Source of the DNA: Zoogloea sp.
Lineage (GTDB): Bacteria > Pseudomonadota > Gammaproteobacteria > Burkholderiales > Rhodocyclaceae
DNA: 64,000 nucleotides
Assembly (NCBI RefSeq): GCF_030157465.1
Contig: NZ_JAOAUU010000018.1
Span: 10,504-74,503 of the forward strand
Direction: 5' to 3'
Position numbers and translations under genes: made by a program. Shown piece after piece: positions 43,362-58,612 of this stretch. The notes under the pieces are model-generated. The model did not search any database. It had not been told where the DNA came from and worked only from the letters and a program-made list of their open reading frames with translations. Each line of letters opens with the position of its first letter. The stretch's first letter is position 1.

Positions 43362-45860
43362 GTGGCCTCAACGACCGACTCTACCGATCCCCGGAATCCA
43401 GCCCCGCAGGATTTCCCGCTCGCGCTGTTCGAGCGTTTTCCTGCCCTGATCTGGCGTGCCGACCAATACGCCAGCTGCACCTACTTCAACCGGACATGGC
43501 TCGAGTTCACCGGCCGTCCGCTTGAACAGGAGCTGGGTGACGGCTGGACCGCCGGCATCCATCCGGACGATTTCGACCGCTGCGTCAGCGCCTACCTTGG
43601 GCATTTTGCCGCCCAGACCCCGCTCGAGATGGAATACCGTCTGCGCCGCCACGACGGGGAATACCGCTGGGTCATCGACACCGGACGTCCGATCCACGAT
43701 GAGTCCGGCGCCTTCGCCGGGTTCATCGGCTTCTGCCTGGACATCACCGACCGGCGCAACACCGAGGCCGAACTGCGCGAACGGGAAACCCGCATGAGAA
43801 CCCTCCTCGCCTCGATGGGCGAAGGCGTCATCATGCGCGACGCCAATGGCATGCTTCAGCTGCACAACGCGGCGGCCTCGGAAATCCTCGGCCTCTCCGA
43901 CGCCGAAATGAGCAAACTGCACCTGCTGGGCGACCTCGCCCTCTACCTCGACGAGCACGGCGAGCCGATCAAGCGCAGCCAGATTCCCGCCATACAGGCG
44001 CTCGAAACCGGCAAGCCGGCCTCCGGCATGCTCGGCGTGAATCGCCGGGACGGCACCCGACGCTGGGTATGGACCAACGCGGTTCCCCTCTTCGAGGACG
44101 AATCCAGCACCGTTCGCGGCGTGGTCACGACGATTGCCGACATCACCGTCAGGCGCAGCCACGAAGAGCAGCTGAAGCTGGCATGGACCGTTTTCAGCAA
44201 CAGCGTCGAAGCCATCATCGTCACCGACGCCGACGAACGCATCCTGTCGGTCAACCGGGCCTTCACCGAGGTCACCGGCTACACCGAAGCAGAGGCCATC
44301 GGAAAGACGCCCCGCCTGCTCCGCTCCGGCACCCACGACCAGGATTTCTACGAGGCCATGTGGCGGGACATCGAGATCCTCGGCTTCTGGCAGGGCGAAG
44401 TGCGCGACCGGAGGAAGGACGGCACCTTCTACCCCTCTTCCCTGTCGATCAGCGCCGTGCGCGACAAGGGCGGACGCCTGACCCATTACGTGGCGGTTTT
44501 TTCCGATATCACCGAACGCAAGGCCTCCGAGGCGCGCATCGCCTTCCTGGCCCATCACGACCCGCTGACCGGCCTGCCCAACCGGGCGCTTCTCCACGAC
44601 CGCCTGGAGCAAGCCCTCGCCAACGCCGCCCGCCAGGGCAACCGCATCGCGCTGCTGTTCCTCGACCTGGACCGCTTCAAGACAATCAACGACTCGCTCG
44701 GCCACCTGATGGGCGACCAGCTGCTGCAGGGCGTTGCGCTGCGGCTCTCGAACTGTATCCGCGACACCGACACGGTCAGCCGCCAGGGCGGCGATGAATT
44801 CCTGATCGTGCTCACCGGTGTGGACAGCCCCGACGACGCCGCGCGGGTGGCCGAAAAAATCCTCGTCCAGCTCGAACCGCCCTTCGAAATCGACAGCCAG
44901 CAGCTGGGCACGTCGTTCTCGATCGGCATCGCCCTCTACCCGGAAGACGGCAACAGCGTCGAGACGCTGATGAAAAACGCCGACACCGCCATGTACCACG
45001 CCAAGGAAAGCGGCCGAAACACCTACCGCTTCTTCGACGAAGTCATGAACGTGAACGCCCTCGAGCGCCTGCACCTGGAAAACGGCCTGCGCCGGGCCCT
45101 CGAACAACGGGAATTCACGCTCCACTACCAGCCGCAGGTCGACCTCTCGAGCGGCCGCATCATCGGCATGGAAGCCCTGCTGCGCTGGTTCAGCGGCGTG
45201 ATGGGCGGAATTTCGCCAGCCCGTTTCATCCCGCTGGCCGAAGAATGCGGGCTCATCGTGCCGATCGGCGAATGGGTGCTGCAAACGGCCTGCCGGCAGG
45301 CCCGCAGCTGGCAGGACCAGGGCCTGCCCCCGGTGCCGGTGGCGGTCAATCTGTCGGCGATGCAGTTTCGCCGCACCGACATCGTCGCCACCGTCGCCCG
45401 CGCCCTCGCCGACAGCGGGCTGGACGGCACCTGGCTCGAGCTGGAACTGACCGAATCCCTGCTGATGCAGTCCGGCCCCGACGTGGAAGCCATCCTCGGG
45501 CGTCTGAAAGCCCTGGGGGTGCGCCTGTCGATCGACGATTTCGGCACCGGCTATTCAAGCCTCGCCTACCTCAAGCGCTTTCCGGTCGATCGCCTCAAGA
45601 TCGACCAGAGCTTCGTGCGCGACATCACCGACGATCCGGACGACGCCGCCATCGTGCGCGCCGTCATCCAGCTGGGCCACAGCCTGCGCCTCGAAGTGAT
45701 CGCCGAAGGCACTGAAACCCCGGAACAAATGGCGTTCTTGCGCGACGAAGGCTGCTCGGCGGCCCAGGGCTACCTGTTCAGCCCCCCGCTACCCGCCGAC
45801 GCCGTCACCGAACTCCTGCGTGTTGGCACCCTGCCCGCCGCGCCCATCGTCCCCGGCTGA
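43362..45860 (+). CDS. PAS-PAS-PAS-GGDEF-EAL cyclic-di-GMP signalling protein
   Basis: An 832-residue soluble sensor. Three PAS units lie at about 20-130, 145-270 and 275-395 (the first ends GFCLDITDRR, the second TTIADITVRR, the third AVFSDITERK). The cyclase domain has an intact GGDEF (RQGGDEFLIVL, near residue 475). The EAL domain carries GMEALLRW, the catalytic loop DFGTGYSSLAYLKRFP and EVIAEGTET. All expected catalytic residues for both synthesis and hydrolysis are present, so net activity depends on the PAS signal. The start is GTG at 43362 with no good ribosome binding site, so the true start may differ by a few codons. Confidence 0.93.
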   Translation: MASTTDSTDPRNPAPQDFPLALFERFPALIWRADQYASCTYFNRTWLEFTGRPLEQELGDGWTAGIHPDDFDRCVSAYLGHFAAQTPLEMEYRLRRHDGEYRWVIDTGRPIHDESGAFAGFIGFCLDITDRRNTEAELRERETRMRTLLASMGEGVIMRDANGMLQLHNAAASEILGLSDAEMSKLHLLGDLALYLDEHGEPIKRSQIPAIQALETGKPASGMLGVNRRDGTRRWVWTNAVPLFEDESSTVRGVVTTIADITVRRSHEEQLKLAWTVFSNSVEAIIVTDADERILSVNRAFTEVTGYTEAEAIGKTPRLLRSGTHDQDFYEAMWRDIEILGFWQGEVRDRRKDGTFYPSSLSISAVRDKGGRLTHYVAVFSDITERKASEARIAFLAHHDPLTGLPNRALLHDRLEQALANAARQGNRIALLFLDLDRFKTINDSLGHLMGDQLLQGVALRLSNCIRDTDTVSRQGGDEFLIVLTGVDSPDDAARVAEKILVQLEPPFEIDSQQLGTSFSIGIALYPEDGNSVETLMKNADTAMYHAKESGRNTYRFFDEVMNVNALERLHLENGLRRALEQREFTLHYQPQVDLSSGRIIGMEALLRWFSGVMGGISPARFIPLAEECGLIVPIGEWVLQTACRQARSWQDQGLPPVPVAVNLSAMQFRRTDIVATVARALADSGLDGTWLELELTESLLMQSGPDVEAILGRLKALGVRLSIDDFGTGYSSLAYLKRFPVDRLKIDQSFVRDITDDPDDAAIVRAVIQLGHSLRLEVIAEGTETPEQMAFLRDEGCSAAQGYLFSPPLPADAVTELLRVGTLPAAPIVPG

Positions 45861-45890
45861 CACCAATCCCGCTGCGCGGCCTGGCGGCCC

Positions 45891-46363
45891 TCAGCCCGCC
45901 AGCCTGTTCCGCAAAAGCGCCAGATACGCCGGCACGCCGGCCTCCCCTTCCGCCGGCGCCCAGCCGCCCCATTCGGCCTCGAGCGGCACCGCGTAAGGCC
46001 CGGCCTTCGCCTCGACGAACACCGTGCCACTCTCCAGCGCCACGATGCTGTGAAACACACCGGGCGGCACGTCATAACCAAACACGTCCGCACCGGGCGC
46101 CATCACCCGGGCGTCCAGCACCTGCCCGGCGGCATCGAAAATCAGGGTGCCGAGCCGGCCGCGCAGCACGATGATGGTTTCCGCCTTGGCCGGATCGAGG
46201 TGACAGTGGGGGCGCACGTAGGAATCCGGCTCCATCGCCACCAGCATGCGGTGGGCCGGCGCCGCGGGGTCGGTGTGCAGGTTGTGATGACTGCGCCGCC
46301 GCGGCGCCGCGCGGGCCTTGTCGATCAAGGATTCGATCAGGGCCGCGTGGAGAAAGAAACCGC

Positions 46364-46367
<4 letters not shown>
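45891..46367 (-). CDS. WbuC-family cupin metalloprotein
   Basis: A 158-residue cupin fold protein. RPHCHLDPAKAETIIVLRGRLG (about residues 48-69) has the His-x-His and Glu metal ligands, and VPPGVFHSIVALESGTVFVEAKAGPY the later His. WbuC proteins are small cupins often linked to O-antigen or sugar gene sets, but here the gene overlaps the dnaE stop (ATGA) and is last in a dnaE operon. Its substrate is unknown. The start ATG at 46367 is chosen because of the overlap and domain length. Confidence 0.85.
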
Positions 46368-49855
<3,488 letters not shown>

Positions 49856-49887
49856 CCCGCAATTTTACCTGCCGCCCGGCTGCGGTT

Positions 49888-51201
49888 TCACGTCTCGGCG
49901 GAGATTTCTCCGTCCGGATCGAGCCGGCTCACCAGCAACTGATCGATGCGATGGTTATCCACGTCCATCACCTCGAAACGGTAGCCGCCGAACTCCACCC
50001 GGTCGGTGCGCCGGGGAATCTTGCGCAGGTGATACATCATGAAGCCGGCGATGGTCTCGTAGTTCTCGCTGCCCTCGCCGTCGCCGATCTCGAGCACGCG
50101 CATCACGTCGGCCGCCGTCGTGGCGCCATCGACCAGCCAGCTGCGCTCGTCACGGCGGACGATCTGCTCCTCCTGGGCCTGTTCCACGTCAGAGCCGACC
50201 AGCGCCCGGAAGATGTCGTTGAGGGTGATCACCCCGACCACCAGCGCGTATTCGTTGATGATCACCGCGAAATCCTCGCGCGCCTCGCGAAAGCGCTCCA
50301 GCACCTCGGCGAGGGTCAGCGTATCGGGCAGCGCCAGCAGCGGGTTGATCGGCGCGTCGGTCTTCATCGACAGGGACTGCCCCGCCAGCACCCGATTGAG
50401 CAGATCCTTGGCGTCGACATAGCCCACCACGGTGTCGATCGAGCCATCGCACACCGGAAAGCGGTTGAACGGGCGGGATGCGATCTTCTGGCGAATGCTC
50501 TCCTCGCTCTCCTGCAGGGTAAAGAACACCACGCTGTCGCGGTTGGTCATCGCCGAAGGGGCGCTGCGAAAATCCAGGTCGAAGACGTTTTCGATCAGCG
50601 CATGCTCCTGCTGGGCGAGCACGCCCGCATCCGCGCCGGCCTGCACCACCGCGATGATCTCGTCCGGCGTCATGGTGTCGTTGCGCACCGTGGGCAGGCC
50701 GAACAGACGAAAGAGCCCGTTGGCCGCCTCGTTGTAGACCCACAGGATGGGCCGCAGCCAGCGGATCAGGAAACTCATCGGCGCGGCCACGGCCATGGCC
50801 AGTTTTTCCGGCGCCGCCATGCCGAGGCGCTTGGGCATCAGGTCGGCAAACAGGATGAACAGCGAAGTGACCAGCGTGAAGGACAGCGCAAACGCCAGCG
50901 TATCGAGATGCTCCGCGGGCACCAGCGGCCGCAGCAGCGTTGCCAGCCAGGGCGAGAAAGCCTCGTCACCGACGATGCCGCCCATGATCGCCACGGCATT
51001 GAGCCCGATCTGCACCAGCGTGAAGAAAGGCCCCGGCTGCGCCTGCAGCGCCAGCACCCGCACCGCGGCCGGATGGCCTTCATCCGCCAGCACCGACAGG
51101 CGCGCCTTGCGCGACGCGGCAATCGAGATCTCCGACAGCGAAAAAAAGGCGCTGATCCCGACGAGAAGAAGCATGAGCAGGATCTGCTGAACGATGCCCA
51201 T
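49888..51201 (-). CDS. CNNM/CorC-type transporter (DUF21-CBS-CorC_HlyC), hemolysin family
   Basis: A 437-residue membrane protein. Residues 1-190 are the DUF21/CNNM membrane domain, with the SEISIAASRKARL stretch and four hydrophobic segments. A pair of CBS domains at about 205-325 binds nucleotides, and the C-terminal CorC_HlyC transporter-associated domain has VEFGGYRFEVMDVDNHRIDQLLV. Relatives export Mg2+ or Co2+ or affect ion balance. The ATG at 51201 has GGAG at eight bases; a GTG directly before it is possible. The gene lies 27 bases after the rhomboid gene in the same operon. Confidence 0.92.
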   Translation of the reverse strand: MGIVQQILLMLLLVGISAFFSLSEISIAASRKARLSVLADEGHPAAVRVLALQAQPGPFFTLVQIGLNAVAIMGGIVGDEAFSPWLATLLRPLVPAEHLDTLAFALSFTLVTSLFILFADLMPKRLGMAAPEKLAMAVAAPMSFLIRWLRPILWVYNEAANGLFRLFGLPTVRNDTMTPDEIIAVVQAGADAGVLAQQEHALIENVFDLDFRSAPSAMTNRDSVVFFTLQESEESIRQKIASRPFNRFPVCDGSIDTVVGYVDAKDLLNRVLAGQSLSMKTDAPINPLLALPDTLTLAEVLERFREAREDFAVIINEYALVVGVITLNDIFRALVGSDVEQAQEEQIVRRDERSWLVDGATTAADVMRVLEIGDGEGSENYETIAGFMMYHLRKIPRRTDRVEFGGYRFEVMDVDNHRIDQLLVSRLDPDGEISAET

Positions 51202-51228
51202 CACAGACTCCGGTGGCAGGCCAGGCGG

Positions 51229-52368
51229 CTAGGGCCTGGCCGTCTCCATCGACTTGCGCAGGCGCATCTGCAGCAGGATGTTGTCGGCCTGCACCTGCAG
51301 CACCCGCGAACGCTCGATCCACACCGTCTGACGCGTTTCGAACGCCTGGGCGAGCGCCTTCAGCGCGTCGCGGCGGGTCGTGGCGTAATGCACCAGTTCG
51401 TCCCGCTGCCATTCTTGCCCGCCAGGGGCCTGACGCCACGAAAGCTGGGTGATCGCCCGATCCCAGCGCGGAATGAAATCGTGTTCCAGCTTGTCGAGGG
51501 CCGCCGCTTCGGTGATACGCCGCAGGCGCAGGGCCTCCATCAGCGCCGCCTGTTCACGAACCAGCTCCTGCTCCTCGAGGGCAAAGCGCTGCACGGTTTG
51601 CTGGTAGGCCGAATCGATCTCGAACTTGCGCACCACCTGGGGCGCCGTCTGCCACAGCCCGGCGCCCAGCAGGGCCGCGGCGAGCAGGCCGGCCAGCGCC
51701 CGCGGCGCCAGCCAGCGCACCGGCCGGGGCGCGATGATCGGCTCGGCAAACGCCGCCCCCAGCACCAGCCCGCCCACCAGGCCACCCAGGTGGGCCGCAT
51801 TGTCGATGCCGGGAATCGTGAAACCTGCAAACAGCGAGTAGCCGATGAAACCGAGCGTGCCCGAACGCATCTCGCGAAAAATCTCGCCTGGAACCGAGCC
51901 GCGCTGCAGCAGCAGGTAAGACAACAGCGCGCCATACACACCGAAGATCGCCCCCGACGCGCCGACGCTCACCGGCCCCGGCTTCCACCACAGGCTGGCC
52001 AGGTTGCCGAGCAGGCCCGCCACGATGTAGATCACCGCAAAGCCCCAGCGCCCGAAGAGGCGCTCGACGACCTGCCCCGCCTGATGCAGCGCAAACATGT
52101 TGAGGGCCACGTGAAGCAGCCCGCCGTGCAGGAAAAGCGCCGTGAACAAGCGCCACTCCTCGCCCTTCTGGATCAGCGGAGCGAAGTTGCCGCCCACCCG
52201 GATCAGCAAGTCGGCCGGAATCTGCATCGGGCTCATCGACACAGCGGCCAGGAGCACGAACACGAGCGCATTCACAATGATCAGCGCACGGGTCACGGTG
52301 GCCCGCTCGACGCGGGAAAACAGGATGTTGACGAAGGTATCGTGGTTCAAGAAAGGGGGCGCAATCAA
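51229..52368 (-). CDS. Rhomboid family intramembrane serine protease
   Basis: A 379-residue membrane protease. The catalytic dyad is Ser138 in VGASGAIFG and His193 in NAAHLGGLVGG. HGGLLHVALNMFALHQAG provides the helix-2 histidine and asparagine (HxxxN) of the oxyanion region. Seven membrane segments are likely, followed by a helical soluble tail of about 140 residues unusual in simple bacterial rhomboids. The start is a TTG at 52368; no ATG gives a full N-terminus, but a GTG a few codons in (at VNILF) is possible. It is first in the rhomboid-corC-dnaE-cupin run. Confidence 0.9.
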   Translation of the reverse strand: MIAPPFLNHDTFVNILFSRVERATVTRALIIVNALVFVLLAAVSMSPMQIPADLLIRVGGNFAPLIQKGEEWRLFTALFLHGGLLHVALNMFALHQAGQVVERLFGRWGFAVIYIVAGLLGNLASLWWKPGPVSVGASGAIFGVYGALLSYLLLQRGSVPGEIFREMRSGTLGFIGYSLFAGFTIPGIDNAAHLGGLVGGLVLGAAFAEPIIAPRPVRWLAPRALAGLLAAALLGAGLWQTAPQVVRKFEIDSAYQQTVQRFALEEQELVREQAALMEALRLRRITEAAALDKLEHDFIPRWDRAITQLSWRQAPGGQEWQRDELVHYATTRRDALKALAQAFETRQTVWIERSRVLQVQADNILLQMRLRKSMETARP

Positions 52369-52558
52369 CTCAGGCAGGGTCCTTGATTATACGCAGGGTC
52401 GGCGGCCGGCATTTCGGTGCAACACCCGCCGACCCGCCACGCAAGGCAGCGCAGAAAGTGAAATTCGTGAGCTATTTCCGGCATCGCGTGCGAACGGGGA
52501 GCGAAAGCAAAAGCGATCATATAAAATGCAATGTTGCCCAGAATTGCCCCGGACACCC

Positions 52559-53596
52559 ATGATCCACGTCCTCAAACATGTCGAGTCCATCACCCAGCAC
52601 CGTGACCGAACCCTGCTGGAGCTTGGCGTCGCGTCGGCGCTTTTCGAGCTGGTCAAGGCGCGCGAGGTCAATATCTACCGGGTGAGCAGCGATCACCAGG
52701 CGCAGTATCTCGAACGCATCACCCATGTGGGGGCGGATGGCGTGCGTTACTCATCGGAATTCGACGACGTCGACGCCGTCGTACCGCTCGCCTCGCGGCC
52801 GGAAATGGTCGCCTGCGTCGAACACAGCCAGATCGTTCGCCGCCATAACGAAAACGTCGGCACCTACGTGCATTGCTTTCCGATCAGCGTGGATAGGGGC
52901 GTGCTGGGCGTGCTCGAAGTCAGCTGCGACAAGCCCCTGGCCGACGACGACCTTGGCACCGCGGAAGGCTTCCTGGGCCTTTACCGCAACTATCTGAGCC
53001 TGCTGGACTACAGCGAACGGGACACCCTGACCGGGATGCTCAACCGCAAGACCTTCGACGAAAACCTCAGCAAGATCCTGGCCGGAATGGCCAGCCAGAC
53101 GGAAAACGAAGCCCCCGGCCGGCGCCGCCGCCAGCAGGACGACGGCAGCTACTGGCTGGCGGTGGTCGACGTGGATCACTTCAAGCGCGTCAACGACCAG
53201 TTTGGCCACCTGTACGGCGACGAAGTTCTGCTGCTGCTCGCGCGCATCATGCGTGAAAGTTTCCGCCACCAGGACAAGCTGTTCCGCTTTGGCGGCGAGG
53301 AGTTCGTGGTGGTGATCAGGGCCGGCTCGGAAAACGAGGTCGAAACCGCCCTCGAACGCTTCCGCACCGCCACCGCCAGCTATGCCTTTCCCCAGGTTGG
53401 CACGGTGACGGCCAGCATCGGCTACACCCGCATCCACCCCCAGGACACGATTCCGGACATCGTCGGCCGGGCGGACGAAGCGCTCTACTTCGCCAAGGAA
53501 AACGGCCGCAACCAGCTCGCCAGCCACGAAGTGCTGTGCGCCGCCGGAAAGATCACTCCCCGCGAGAAGCCCGAAAGCGATATCGAGCTGTTTTGA
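52559..53596 (+). CDS. Diguanylate cyclase with GAF-like sensor
   Basis: A 345-residue soluble protein. Residues 1-150 form a GAF-like sensor (LLELGVASALFELVKAREVNIYRVS, VGTYVHCFPI, GVLEVSCDKPL). The cyclase domain follows with LTGMLNRKTFDENL, the metal site VDVDHFKRVNDQFGHLYGDEVL and an intact FRFGGEEFVVVI. There is no RxxD inhibitory motif that I can see clearly before GGEEF. An Arg/Gln-rich insert (GRRRRQQDDG) of about 15 residues is in the cyclase domain. A TATAAAAT box at 52520 is a likely -10 element; with the ATG at 52559 the leader is short. Confidence 0.92.
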   Translation: MIHVLKHVESITQHRDRTLLELGVASALFELVKAREVNIYRVSSDHQAQYLERITHVGADGVRYSSEFDDVDAVVPLASRPEMVACVEHSQIVRRHNENVGTYVHCFPISVDRGVLGVLEVSCDKPLADDDLGTAEGFLGLYRNYLSLLDYSERDTLTGMLNRKTFDENLSKILAGMASQTENEAPGRRRRQQDDGSYWLAVVDVDHFKRVNDQFGHLYGDEVLLLLARIMRESFRHQDKLFRFGGEEFVVVIRAGSENEVETALERFRTATASYAFPQVGTVTASIGYTRIHPQDTIPDIVGRADEALYFAKENGRNQLASHEVLCAAGKITPREKPESDIELF

Positions 53597-53653
53597 CGCC
53601 CGGAGGGGCAGCAAAGCGCGCCGGGCGCTCACTGCCCCCCCCTCTTCAATCTT

Positions 53654-54046
53654 CTACTTGGCCGCAGCCTGAGCCGGCAGATCCTTCAGGGCCTGCTTGC
53701 GCTCGCCGTCCGCGGCATAGATCAGCGCCTGCTGCTCGTCGGTCAGCGGAGCGTTCAGATCCCGCTCCAGAAAACTGTAGATGCGCGCCAGGCGGTCGGT
53801 CAGCCGGCCCTTGGCCGGAATCGCCCTCACCACCTGGGCGTGGGTGGCGCCGGTAATGCTCATCACCTTCTGGATGAAGTTTTCCTCGATGCGCCGGGCC
53901 TCGGCCTGCATGAAGGCAGCCTGCCCCGGCGTGAGCACTGCCGGCACGGGGGCTGCCTGTGGCGCAGCCTGCAGCGACGGAGCCACGACAAGGGAAACGG
54001 ACAGCAGCAGGGCGCGCAGGCCCGGATGGATTTTTGCAGCGTTCAT
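53654..54046 (-). CDS. Small exported protein, unknown
   Basis: A 130-residue protein with a Sec signal peptide (ALLLSVSLVVAPSLQAAPQA). The mature part is Gln/Ala/Glu-rich and helical, with LTPGQAAFMQAEARRIEENF and LTDEQQALIYAADGERKQAL. Such LTxxQ pieces also occur in Spy/CpxP-like periplasmic proteins, but the full pattern is not present, so I leave the function open. It starts two bases after the quinone reductase stop and is probably co-transcribed with it. Confidence 0.7.
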   Translation of the reverse strand: MNAAKIHPGLRALLLSVSLVVAPSLQAAPQAAPVPAVLTPGQAAFMQAEARRIEENFIQKVMSITGATHAQVVRAIPAKGRLTDRLARIYSFLERDLNAPLTDEQQALIYAADGERKQALKDLPAQAAAK

Positions 54047-54048
54047 CT

Positions 54049-55023
54049 TTACGGAATCAGTATGGTCGAACCGGTCGTGCGCCGCGCTTCCAGCTCACGG
54101 TGGGCGATGGCGGCATCCTGGAGCGGATAGCGCTGGTTGATCGAAAGGCGGACCTGCCCAGACGCCACAACGGCGAAGAGTTCGTCGGCCATGACCAACA
54201 GATCCTCGCGCCGGGCGGTGTAGTGGAACAGCGTCGGGCGGGTCAGGAACAGGGAACCCATCTTGCTCAGGATGGCCGGCTCAAAGGCCGGCACCGGGCC
54301 GGACGCATTGCCGAAGGTCACCATCATGCCCAGCGGCCGCAGACAGGCCAGGGAGTCCATGAAGGTATCCTTGCCGATGGAATCGTAGACCACCGGCACG
54401 CCTGCGCCGCCGGTGATCTCGCGGACCCGGGCGGAAACGCTCTCGCGCGTGTAAACAATGGTGTGGTCGCAGCCATGCTGGCGCGCCAGTTCGGCCTTGG
54501 CGTCGGAACTCACGCTGCCGATCACCGTGGCACCGAGCGCCTTGGCCCACTGGCAAACGATCAAACCCACCCCGCCGGCAGCGGCGTGGATCAGGATCGT
54601 GTCGCCGGGCTGAACCCGGTAGGTGCGGCGCAGCAGATACTGGGCCGTGAGCCCCTGCATCATCATCGCCGCGCCCTGCTCGAAGGAAAGGCTGTCGGGC
54701 AGCTTGACCAGCAGATCGGCGGAAAGGTTACGGACTTCCGAATAGGCGCCAAGCGCGCCGCCCACGTAGGCAACGCGGTCGCCGGGGGCAAAACCGCTCA
54801 CCCCGTCGCCGAGCGCCTCGACCACGCCGGCCGCCTCCTGGCCAAGCCCGGACGGCAGCGGCACCGGATAAAGCCCGGAGCGGTGGTAGGTATCGATGAA
54901 ATTGACACCCACGGCCTCATGACGGATGCGCACCTCGCCGGAGAGCGGCGGCGGCACCTCGGCCTCGACCCACTGCAGGACTTCGGGGCCACCGGTGCGT
55001 TCAAAGCGGATGAGTCGGGACAT
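54049..55023 (-). CDS. qor: NADPH:quinone oxidoreductase (zinc-free MDR type)
   Basis: A 324-residue medium-chain reductase of the QOR group that reduces quinones with one or two electrons from NADPH. It has an N-terminal GroES-like domain with NFIDTYHRSGLYPVPLPSGLGQEAAGVV. The nucleotide-binding loop is HAAAGGVGLIVCQWAKALGA. No zinc-binding cysteine cluster is present, as expected. The adjacent 55085-55138 inverted repeat separates it from maeB upstream. Confidence 0.93.
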   Translation of the reverse strand: MSRLIRFERTGGPEVLQWVEAEVPPPLSGEVRIRHEAVGVNFIDTYHRSGLYPVPLPSGLGQEAAGVVEALGDGVSGFAPGDRVAYVGGALGAYSEVRNLSADLLVKLPDSLSFEQGAAMMMQGLTAQYLLRRTYRVQPGDTILIHAAAGGVGLIVCQWAKALGATVIGSVSSDAKAELARQHGCDHTIVYTRESVSARVREITGGAGVPVVYDSIGKDTFMDSLACLRPLGMMVTFGNASGPVPAFEPAILSKMGSLFLTRPTLFHYTARREDLLVMADELFAVVASGQVRLSINQRYPLQDAAIAHRELEARRTTGSTILIP

Positions 55024-55084
55024 GCATCACCTCACGGAACATCGTCGAAACGCGATTGTACCGGAGGCGTCGAGCAAGGCGTCA

Positions 55085-55138
55085 GACTGAACTCCGCCCC
55101 ACGGGGAGAAGCTGGATTCCGTGGGGCGGAGTTCAGTC
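55085..55138. repeat. Long perfect inverted repeat, REP-like
   Basis: Two 20-base perfect arms (55085-55104 and 55119-55138) flank a 14-base loop. The right arm reads CCGTGGGGCGGAGTTCAGTC, close to the GTGGGTCGGACTTCAGTCCG of the REP elements near 61.7 kb, so it may be a diverged REP. It is also placed to act as a 3' hairpin for maeB on the minus strand, but lacks a T-run. Confidence 0.7.
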
Positions 55139-55153
55139 AGGCAAAGCCGTCAA

Positions 55154-57448
<2,295 letters not shown>

Positions 57449-57789
57449 AGTTTGTCTCTGCTCACAGTGTGATTCGATCGCGACCCACCGGTGAACGGCC
57501 AAGGCCAGCGGCAGGTTGCGCGAGCTGGCGGCGGACCGAAAATCGGGAATCGTTACGGATGCCCCGAAACGGGCATTTGAATTGTCTGACGGAATTGCGC
57601 GGGGCACACCTCACGCAGAACCGGGTTTCCGCCGCCGAAGGAGGGGGCGACGAAGACTGCACTTTAGTTATTGTTATACGAGTTTACCCGACCATGCGCA
57701 TTTACGCACCTTCGGTAAATACGGAGTCGCCCCGATTGCATGGCACAATCGCGCGCATTCCAAAACGCAAGAGACAAAGGGGAGAAACG
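57449..57789. other. Intergenic region between divergent maeB and ParA genes
   Basis: This 341-base gap holds the promoters of both genes. A short inverted repeat TTTACC (57683-57688)/GGTAAA (57714-57719) lies upstream of the ParA start, near an AT-rich stretch (57663-57685). I see no gene or known RNA. Confidence 0.5.
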
Positions 57790-58560
57790 ATGCGACGAGT
57801 GGTCTTCAACCAGAAAGGCGGCGTGGGCAAATCCACGATTACCTGCAACCTCGCCGCAATCAGCGCAGCACAGGGCCTGCGCACCCTGGTGGTGGACCTG
57901 GACCCGCAGGGCAACTCCACCCACTACCTGCTCGGCGACGCCTCCGACAACATGGACGACACGCTCGCCGGCCTGTTCGAGCAGACCCTCTCGTTCAAGT
58001 TCAGCCCCAAGAAAACCGCGGACTTCGTGCAGCCCACGCCTTTCGCCAACCTGTCGATCCTGCCCTCGCACCCGCAGCTCGAAGAACTGCAGGGCAAGCT
58101 CGAATCCCGCTACAAGATCTTCAAGCTGCGCGATGCGCTGGACGAACTGGCCGACGATTTCGACGCGATCTTCATCGACACCCCGCCGGCGCTCAACTTC
58201 TACACCCGCTCGGCGCTGATCGCCACCCAGCTGTGCCTGATTCCCTTCGACTGCGACGACTTCTCGCGCCGCGCGCTGTATGCGCTGATGGAGAACGTGC
58301 AGGAGATCCGGGCCGACCACAACCGCGACCTGGAAGTCGAAGGCATCGTCGTCAACCAGTTTCAGCCCCGCGCCAGCCTGCCGCAAAAACTGGTCCAGGA
58401 ACTCATTGCCGAAGGCCTGCCGGTTTTCAAGACGTATCTTTCAAGCTCGATCAGGATTCGCGAAAGCCACGAACAGGCCAAGCCGATGATCCACCTCGAC
58501 CCCAAGCACAAGCTGGCCCAGGAATTCACCGCGCTGCACGCCGAACTGCGCCAGAGCTGA
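57790..58560 (+). CDS. ParA family protein (orphan)
   Basis: A 256-residue ParA/Soj-type ATPase: deviant Walker A FNQKGGVGKSTITCNLA near the start, DLDPQGNSTHYLL, Walker B IFIDTPPALNFYTRSAL. No ParB-like gene is next to it, and the neighbours are maeB (divergent) and uvrD (convergent). It may act with a partner elsewhere or serve another positioning job. GGGGAGAAACG precedes the ATG. A longer upstream in-frame extension runs into the promoter region and is unlikely. Confidence 0.9.
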   Translation: MRRVVFNQKGGVGKSTITCNLAAISAAQGLRTLVVDLDPQGNSTHYLLGDASDNMDDTLAGLFEQTLSFKFSPKKTADFVQPTPFANLSILPSHPQLEELQGKLESRYKIFKLRDALDELADDFDAIFIDTPPALNFYTRSALIATQLCLIPFDCDDFSRRALYALMENVQEIRADHNRDLEVEGIVVNQFQPRASLPQKLVQELIAEGLPVFKTYLSSSIRIRESHEQAKPMIHLDPKHKLAQEFTALHAELRQS

Positions 58561-58574
58561 AACACCCCCGCGCA

Positions 58575-58592
58575 GTCGGGCTGAAACCCGAC
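58575..58592. repeat. Solitary REP-like hairpin
   Basis: GTCGGG-CTGAAA-CCCGAC is followed by CCGCAGG. The layout resembles the CGGACTGAAGTCCGACCCACAGG REPs near the RAYT. It sits between the convergent ParA and uvrD genes, where it may also serve as a terminator hairpin. Confidence 0.55.
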
Positions 58593-58612
58593 CCGCAGGA
58601 AGGCGGCGCGGC

